A DNA stretch of 64,000 nt from Brevibacterium spongiae (GTDB lineage: Bacteria > Actinomycetota > Actinomycetes > Actinomycetales > Brevibacteriaceae): NCBI RefSeq assembly GCF_026168515.1, contig NZ_CP093443.1, positions 2,728,001-2,792,000 of the forward strand, written 5' to 3'. The notes beneath the pieces were generated by a model. That model saw nothing but the letters and a program-made list of their open reading frames with translations, had not been told where the DNA came from and searched no databases. This document shows, one piece after another, positions 58,844 through 64,000 of this stretch (within the stretch, counting starts at the first letter, position 1; the number at the start of each line of letters is the position of its first letter). The position numbers were made by a program, and so were the translations under genes.

Positions 58844-59695
58844 TTGACTGAAACCATCCGCAATGCCCGTGCCGCAGCCCTGCCCGCCAAGCTCTCCCGG
58901 TCCTGGCTGCTCGTCAACGCTGCCAAAGAGGAGCTCTTCACTCCCGCGCAGACCTCGGAAGCGGATTCCGTCATCTTCGACCTCGAGGCCTCAGTGCCCG
59001 ACGACAAGAAGCTCGAAGCTCGCGACAACGTGGTGCGCGCGCTTGAGAACGGAATGTCGGCCTGGGTGCGCATCAACAAGATGGAATCGGAATTCTGGGA
59101 CGACGACCTCGCCGCCGTCGCCATGCTCCCCGGCATGCGCGGAGTGATGCTGCCGGAGACCGAACGCCCCGAACAGGTCTCCTACACCGCCATGCGTGCC
59201 AAGGCCGGCCTGCCGGTGCTCGCGCTGCTCGAATCCGCTCGCGGAGTCGAGAACGCCACCCGCATCGCCGAGGCGCCGGGAACCTTCCGACTCGCATTCG
59301 GCACGAACGACTTCCGCAAGGACACCGGATTCTCCGGCGACCCGATGGCTCTGGCCTATGCGCGATCACGGCTGACCATCGCCTCCCGCATGGGCGGTCT
59401 GCCCGGCCCCATCGACGGCCCGTCTGCCGCCGACGCCGACGATGCGAAGGTCTGGTCCGACGCCGAGGTCACCCACATGATGGGCATGACCGGCAAGCTC
59501 GTCCTCAGCGTCGACCAGGTCAACACCCTCAACGAGGCGATGAGCCCGAGCGAGGACGAACGCGACTGGGCCCGCCAGATGCTCGAGGCCGCGCAGGGCG
59601 GATCCGAGATCACCGACGGCTCCTACCTGCCGCGTCTGGCCCGTGCGAAGAAGATCGCATCGCTGGCTGACACCTACGGCCTCTGGAACGCCTGA
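58844..59695 (+). CDS. CitE-like CoA-ester lyase (HpcH/HpaI aldolase family)
   Basis: A 283-aa TIM-barrel lyase of the CitE/beta-methylmalyl-CoA lyase type. SVIFDLEASVPDDKK (residues 42-56) carries the acidic/lysine site, LALLESARGVENA holds the metal-ligand Glu130, and FGTNDFRKDTGFS the second metal site. In actinobacteria stand-alone CitE-like enzymes act on malyl- or citramalyl-CoA-type substrates; the exact one is not visible. The TTG start has GAGAGAAAG upstream. A PAP2 gene follows after 20 bp. The 211-bp gap to leuB (58633-58843) shows no gene. Confidence 0.88.
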   Translation: MTETIRNARAAALPAKLSRSWLLVNAAKEELFTPAQTSEADSVIFDLEASVPDDKKLEARDNVVRALENGMSAWVRINKMESEFWDDDLAAVAMLPGMRGVMLPETERPEQVSYTAMRAKAGLPVLALLESARGVENATRIAEAPGTFRLAFGTNDFRKDTGFSGDPMALAYARSRLTIASRMGGLPGPIDGPSAADADDAKVWSDAEVTHMMGMTGKLVLSVDQVNTLNEAMSPSEDERDWARQMLEAAQGGSEITDGSYLPRLARAKKIASLADTYGLWNA

Positions 59696-59715
59696 TCCGG
59701 CAGCCGTCCTGGCTG

Positions 59716-60471
59716 GTGTGGTCGTGCCTGCCGGCGATCCTGGCCGTCATCGCCTTCGGCCTGTGGCTGCGCCTCGACCACATCGGGCCCACCGGACTCG
59801 ATGAGTCGTGGCTGAGCCTCGTCGGCATCGATCACGGGAGCGTGCCCTACTGGGTCGCCGTCGCCCTCGCCGAGGTAGGCGGCGGGACCGGTGTGGCCAT
59901 CTGCACCGGCGTGCTCACCGCCTTCTTCGCTCTCCGCAAGCGGTTCCGCGCCGCGATCTTCCTAGTCACAGCGATGCTCGCGGGCATCGCAGCCTCTGAG
60001 GTGCTCAAAGTGATCGTCACCCGGCTGCGGCCCGGCGATCAGCTCTACGAGTCTCTCGGCTACTCCTACCCGTCCGGGCATTCGATGGGCGCGGCCGCCC
60101 TGGCGACCAGCCTGGCGATCATCGCCGCCCGTGCCCATCATCTCCGCACCCGCACCGAGGCGGTCCTGCCGCCCCAGCCCGACTCGCAGTCCCAGCCGGC
60201 CCCGGCCGCATCCGCGCGGATCGATCCGACCGCATCACCCCAACCCGCCACGAAGATCGGGGCACTGAAGTTCCATTGGTCGTTCGTGCTCGCGGCGGTG
60301 TGGATTCTCGCGATGATGTGGTCGCGCACGGCGCTGCAGGTCCATTGGCTCACCGACGCCCTCGCCGGGGCTCTCCTCGGCATCGCCGTGGCCGTCGCCG
60401 TCGACGAGATCTGGACCCGGACAGCGATGAGGGCCCGCTCACCTCGGCTGGCCATGTGGCTTGCCGGGTGA
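59716..60471 (+). CDS. PAP2-family membrane phosphatase
   Basis: A 251-aa type-2 phosphatidic-acid-phosphatase-like protein with about six TM helices. All three motifs are present: KVIVTRLRP (K98 to P106), PSGH (residues 119-122) and SRTALQVHWLTD (R204, H210, D214). A 45-residue polar insert rich in Pro/Gln/Ala lies between the second and third motifs. Substrates may be phosphatidate, undecaprenyl diphosphate or similar. The GTG start is weakly supported; translation may be coupled to the CitE-like gene 20 bp upstream. A terminator overlaps its stop codon. Confidence 0.87.
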   Translation: MWSCLPAILAVIAFGLWLRLDHIGPTGLDESWLSLVGIDHGSVPYWVAVALAEVGGGTGVAICTGVLTAFFALRKRFRAAIFLVTAMLAGIAASEVLKVIVTRLRPGDQLYESLGYSYPSGHSMGAAALATSLAIIAARAHHLRTRTEAVLPPQPDSQSQPAPAASARIDPTASPQPATKIGALKFHWSFVLAAVWILAMMWSRTALQVHWLTDALAGALLGIAVAVAVDEIWTRTAMRARSPRLAMWLAG

Positions 60472-60480
60472 ACGGGCCCT
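60430..60480 (+). terminator. Terminator overlapping the PAP2 stop codon
   Basis: Arms 60430-60443 and 60467-60480 pair over 13 of 14 positions (AGGGCCCG with CGGGCCCT outermost), with an inner CGGC/GCCG pair. The stop codon (60469-60471) lies inside the right arm. It would end PAP2 transcription before the convergent serA gene. Confidence 0.6.
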
Positions 60481-60533
60481 GTCGAGTCAGCGTCGATCCC
60501 TGACGGTCGGCGTCGGACCCTGTCGGTTCAGCC

Positions 60534-62126
60534 TCAGTCCTCCTGCAGCGAAACACCGGTGAAGGCCGAGGCATTCACGGCACCGGCCACAGCCTTGACG
60601 ACCTCGTCGGAGACGACCGAGTCCACGGCCAGAACGGAGAGCGCCTCATTGCTCGTCGATGCGGGCGAGACCTGCATGCCGGCGATGTTGACGTTGTTGG
60701 CCCCGAGAGCCAGACCCAGCTGGCCGATGATGCCCGGACGGTCCTCGTAGCGGAAGATCAGCAGGTTGTCCGTCAGCTCGATCTCGAGTGAGTACCCGTC
60801 GACCTCGGTGAGCTTCTGCACGAGCTTCGGCCCCGTCACGGTTCCCGACACGGAGATCCGCTGACCGGTGCTCGTCGTCGCCGTCAGGCGGGTGATATTG
60901 CGGAACGATTCGCAGTACGGGTCGGTGACGAGTTCGACGCCGATCCCGCGCTCCTCGGCCAGCAGCGGAGCATTGACATAGGAGACCTGATCGGACACGA
61001 CGTCCTTGAACAGACCCTTGAGAGCCGACAGCTTGAGGACGGAGACGTCCTTGTCCGCGATCTCACCGTTGACCTCGACCTTGAAGTGCGTGACCGAGGA
61101 GTCGGCCAGCGCATTGACGACCCGACCGAGGCGCTCAGCCAGCGGGATTCCCGGGCGCACATCCTCGTGGATGGCACCACCGGCGACGTTGACCGCATCG
61201 GGGACGAGTTCGCCGGCCAGGGCCTTGCGCACGGACTTCGCGACGGCCACACCGGCCTTCTCCTGCGCCTCGTGCGTCGAGGCGCCCAGGTGCGGGGTGA
61301 CGTTGACGGCGTCGAGGTCCATGAGCGCCGAGTGCTCCGGCGGTTCGACGTTCCAGACGTCGATTCCGGCTCCCCCGACCTCACCGCTGGCCACGGCCTC
61401 GGCCAGGGCCGCCTCGTCGATGATGCCGCCGCGGGCGACGTTGATGAACCGGGTTCCGGGCTTGGCGGCCTTGAGCTCCTCGGTGCTGATCATGCCGACG
61501 GTCTCCGGCGTCTTGGGCATGTGCACGGTGACGAAGTCGGACACGGCGAGCAGACCAGGCAGGTCGAGGACCTCGACGCCCATCTGAGCCGCACGGGCCT
61601 GAGTGATGTAGGGATCGTAGCCGACGAGGCGCATGCCGAAGGCCTTCGCGCGCTCGGCGACGAGTCCGCCGATGCGGCCGAGGCCGACGATGCCCAGGGT
61701 CTTCTCGTAGAGTTCGACGCCGGTGTACTTCTTCCGGTTCCATTCCCCTGCCTTCAGCGAAGTGTTTCCGGCACCGAAGTAGCGAGCCGAACCGAGGATG
61801 TGAGCCATCGTCAGCTCGGCTGCGGAGATGATGTTCGACGTGGGTGCGTTGACGACCATGACACCCGCCGAGGTGGCTGCGGGGACATCGACATTGTCGA
61901 GTCCGACTCCGGCGCGGGCGATGACCTTGAGGTTCTTCGCAGCGTTGATGGCTTCGGCATCGACCTGCGTGGCCGACCGGACGAGGATCGCATCGGCGTC
62001 GGCGATGGCGGGCAGGAGCTGGGATCGGTCAGCGCCCTCGGTGTGACGGATCTCGAAGTCTCCTCCGAGAGCTTCGATGGTGGCCGGTGACAGTTCTTCG
62101 GCGATGAGCACGACGGGCTTGGGCAC
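60534..62126 (-). CDS. serA: D-3-phosphoglycerate dehydrogenase
   Basis: First step of serine synthesis, 530 aa, the long actinobacterial form. The NAD-binding motif GLGRIGG begins at residue 148; DVWNVEPPEHSALM and HLGASTHEAQEKAG hold the active-site Glu/His region. The intervening ASB domain (about 320-450) and the C-terminal ACT domain (RYEDRPGIIGQLGLALG) provide serine feedback. The GTG start has CAGGAGGAAATCA upstream. Adjacency to leuB, ilvE and ilvC is a known actinobacterial arrangement. An inverted repeat overlies its likely promoter. Confidence 0.96.
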   Translation of the reverse strand: MPKPVVLIAEELSPATIEALGGDFEIRHTEGADRSQLLPAIADADAILVRSATQVDAEAINAAKNLKVIARAGVGLDNVDVPAATSAGVMVVNAPTSNIISAAELTMAHILGSARYFGAGNTSLKAGEWNRKKYTGVELYEKTLGIVGLGRIGGLVAERAKAFGMRLVGYDPYITQARAAQMGVEVLDLPGLLAVSDFVTVHMPKTPETVGMISTEELKAAKPGTRFINVARGGIIDEAALAEAVASGEVGGAGIDVWNVEPPEHSALMDLDAVNVTPHLGASTHEAQEKAGVAVAKSVRKALAGELVPDAVNVAGGAIHEDVRPGIPLAERLGRVVNALADSSVTHFKVEVNGEIADKDVSVLKLSALKGLFKDVVSDQVSYVNAPLLAEERGIGVELVTDPYCESFRNITRLTATTSTGQRISVSGTVTGPKLVQKLTEVDGYSLEIELTDNLLIFRYEDRPGIIGQLGLALGANNVNIAGMQVSPASTSNEALSVLAVDSVVSDEVVKAVAGAVNASAFTGVSLQED

Positions 62127-62158
62127 TGATTTCCTCCTGTTGCGTCCGGGACGCGTCC

Positions 62159-62196
62159 ACCTTATGAGACTTTCAGGATTCCTTCACAAGGTCTCA
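62159..62196 (-). promoter_or_regulatory. serA promoter with operator-like inverted repeat
   Basis: On the minus strand a TAAGGT hexamer (62159-62164) is a good -10. Directly upstream TGAGAC (62165-62170) and GTCTCA (62191-62196) are perfect inverse complements 20 bp apart, with a smaller palindrome AGGATTCCT between them. This would cover the -35 and spacer, the place for a repressor. Confidence 0.5.
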
Positions 62197-62235
62197 GATT
62201 CTGGGAACAATCGCTCAACAGAACTGCCAGCCGGA

Positions 62236-63528
62236 TCAGAAGCCGTTCGGCGAATACGGCGCCCGGCCGAGACTGAACATCGCACTGGCGAGCACAGCGG
62301 ACCCCGGTGTGTGCTCATCGATGCGTCCAGCCCGGGCGAGGATGACGGGATCGGCACCGCCGAGGAACAGGGAACCGAGCTCGGCGATGCCGAGCCCCAG
62401 ATCTGCCGGCGTCGAATCGGAGGCGGGGGTCACCTCGGCATCGGTGCCGTTCGATGTGATCGTGTACCGCCCGCCGGCGAGGTCGAGGGAATCGTCGATG
62501 TCGATCGTCAGCGTCCCGGGCACGTACCAGGGTCGGGCCTCGAGCGCGGCCTTGACGTCGAGGATGCGGATCCAGATGTTGTCCTCGCTGGCGACGGTCT
62601 TCACGCGCCGCGAATCGGTGAGCAGCCACGGCAGCGGCGAGTATTCGGCGGACTCGCCGAAGGTCACGCGGGTCGAGAGGTCGATGGCGGCGAGGAACGA
62701 CCACAGGGAGGCGTAGGCCGCATCGGTGGCGGCCACGAAGTCGATGATGTCAACGGTCGGCGGCGACTTCGACCAGCCGGCGAACTTGTAGGACACATAG
62801 CCATCGGGCTCACCCTGTTCGTCGAAGTGCAGAGCCGCGCGGACCCCGCGGTCCTCTTCGCCGGTCTCGACGTTGAGGGCACCGGTGGCGCGTTCGATGT
62901 AAGTCTGCTGGCGCTCCATCGCCCCGGGCGAGGTGCGCATGAAACGGTGGTAGATCTTCGGAGCCAGTTCGCGCAGCTCACTGGGCAGGCACATCTCGAC
63001 GCGGCGATCGGGTTCGCGGACCATCTTGAACCCGGGTGAGGTGTCGACCTCGATCGAACGCAGCCAGGTCGCCACGCCGAATCCGAACCGCGAGTAGATT
63101 CCGCCTTCGGTCGCGGTCAGCGCGGCGAACGGGTAGCCGGCGGCCTTCGCCTCGGCGAGGTCCGTGGTCATGAGCGATCGGAGGAGTCCGCGACGGCGAT
63201 GCGTCGGGCGCACCGTGATCCAGGTGATGAGGTGGCCGGGGACCAGTCGGCCGCCGCCGACATTGACGAGCTTTTCGAACCACGCGAAGGTCGCGACCGG
63301 GATGGACGAGTCCAGTCCGTGTCCGAACTCCTGGTCGGCGTAGACGGCCGTGAGCTTGCGCCCATCGGCGATCGCCCGCTTCACTCGTCCGACCAGGGCC
63401 TTATCCGTGGAGCGGGGGTCGTGGAAGCCGACGCTCGTCGAGGCGAAGTACGCCTTGGTGCGCTCATCCGGATCGCCGGTGGCTTCGTCGATGGTGGGCT
63501 CGAAGTCTTCGAATCTGTAATTCGTCAC
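62236..63528 (-). CDS. Eis-like GNAT acetyltransferase
   Basis: A 430-aa protein of the Eis (enhanced intracellular survival) family: two fused GNAT domains followed by an SCP-like C-terminal domain. The acetyl-CoA loop VRPTHRRRGLL is at residues 106-116; ALTATEGGIYSRFGFGVAT marks the end of the first GNAT unit; the C-terminus ends in a phenylalanine, matching the Eis pattern in which the terminal carboxylate acts as base. Eis proteins acetylate amines, including aminoglycosides and lysines, as hexamers. TACTGT lies 6 nt before the GTG start (63535-63540). It lies between ilvC and serA. Confidence 0.92.
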   Translation of the reverse strand: MTNYRFEDFEPTIDEATGDPDERTKAYFASTSVGFHDPRSTDKALVGRVKRAIADGRKLTAVYADQEFGHGLDSSIPVATFAWFEKLVNVGGGRLVPGHLITWITVRPTHRRRGLLRSLMTTDLAEAKAAGYPFAALTATEGGIYSRFGFGVATWLRSIEVDTSPGFKMVREPDRRVEMCLPSELRELAPKIYHRFMRTSPGAMERQQTYIERATGALNVETGEEDRGVRAALHFDEQGEPDGYVSYKFAGWSKSPPTVDIIDFVAATDAAYASLWSFLAAIDLSTRVTFGESAEYSPLPWLLTDSRRVKTVASEDNIWIRILDVKAALEARPWYVPGTLTIDIDDSLDLAGGRYTITSNGTDAEVTPASDSTPADLGLGIAELGSLFLGGADPVILARAGRIDEHTPGSAVLASAMFSLGRAPYSPNGF

Positions 63529-63586
63529 ACACCCACAGTAGTCCAGTTCGGTGCCGCCATCGGAAGATTCTCCCGGGTGAATGCGC

Positions 63587-63622
63587 AGGAGCCCCGGACA
63601 CCAAACGGTGTCCGGGGCTCCT
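63587..63622 (-). terminator. Terminator downstream of ilvC
   Basis: A perfect 16-bp stem (63587-63602 with 63607-63622) closes an AAAC loop, 35 nt past the ilvC stop and upstream of the Eis-like gene's promoter. Confidence 0.85.
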
Positions 63623-63656
63623 CTGCTCAGTTCTGCTCAGTGTCGAGCGATCAGAC

Positions 63657-64000
<344 letters not shown>

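Overview
The window is a gene-dense, high-G+C actinobacterial chromosome segment. It looks like Brevibacterium or a close Micrococcales relative. The evidence is the housekeeping order smc-mutM-rnc-rpmF-DUF177-coaD ... rsmD-recG-DAK2-thiL-DUF3515-ddl ... gpsA-plsC-murA-leuD-leuC-ndgR, a cysteine-free L32, an FAD-dependent thymidylate synthase (ThyX), a DUF222/HNH nuclease, two kinds of compatible-solute importer, and many leaderless-type promoters. The genus is an inference from memory of families, not from a database search. I see no rRNA, CRISPR array, prophage or insertion sequence.

Layout. 1-5.3 kb: 5' part of smc, tRNA-Asn, a BetP-like BCCT transporter and two small membrane proteins, with two copies of a 70-nt imperfect palindrome between genes. 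5.3-9.6 kb: mutM, rnc, rpmF, DUF177, an MFS transporter and coaD, all leftward. 9.6-14.3 kb: an insert between coaD and rsmD holding a four-TM protein, an FCD-type GntR regulator and a divergent ectoine/hydroxyectoine-type ABC importer (ehuBCDA). 14.3-28.3 kb: rsmD, recG, a DAK2/FakA-like protein, thiL, a DUF3515 lipoprotein (divergent), ddl, a PEBP-family protein, gpsA, plsC, murA, leuD, leuC and the divergent IclR-type regulator ndgR.

28.3-36 kb: a galactose cluster. It has a DeoR-type repressor, an SSS sodium/sugar symporter with a small two-TM partner, an alpha/beta-hydrolase-fold protein that has lost its catalytic triad, galK, galT and divergent galM. A 10-bp-phased CGATCA repeat array lies upstream of the symporter and a shorter version lies upstream of galT, which suggests one regulon. 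36-41 kb: a DUF4282 protein, tRNA-Glu(CTC), tRNA-Gln(CTG), a prolyl-aminopeptidase-like hydrolase, gltX and an FAH-family hydrolase. 41-56 kb: a mixed set with HrpB helicase, an unknown conserved protein, zinc alcohol dehydrogenase, a maltokinase-cap-like protein, thyX, an S51 peptidase, a lipoate ligase with permuted domain order, an S9 oligopeptidase, a GNAT protein, a DUF222/HNH protein and a second MFS transporter. 56-64 kb: amino-acid biosynthesis with ilvE, leuB, serA and the 3' part of ilvC, interrupted by a CitE-like lyase plus PAP2 phosphatase (opposite strand) and an Eis-like acetyltransferase.

How it fits together. Branched-chain and serine synthesis genes sit at both ends of the second half (leuCD/ndgR, ilvE/leuB/serA/ilvC). 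BCCT plus Ehu point to osmoprotectant scavenging in a salt-tolerant organism. The gal cluster is a complete uptake plus Leloir route except for galE and galU. At least thirteen genes have a TAnnnT hexamer exactly 6 or 7 nt before the start codon, the usual sign of leaderless transcripts; I used this to choose starts.
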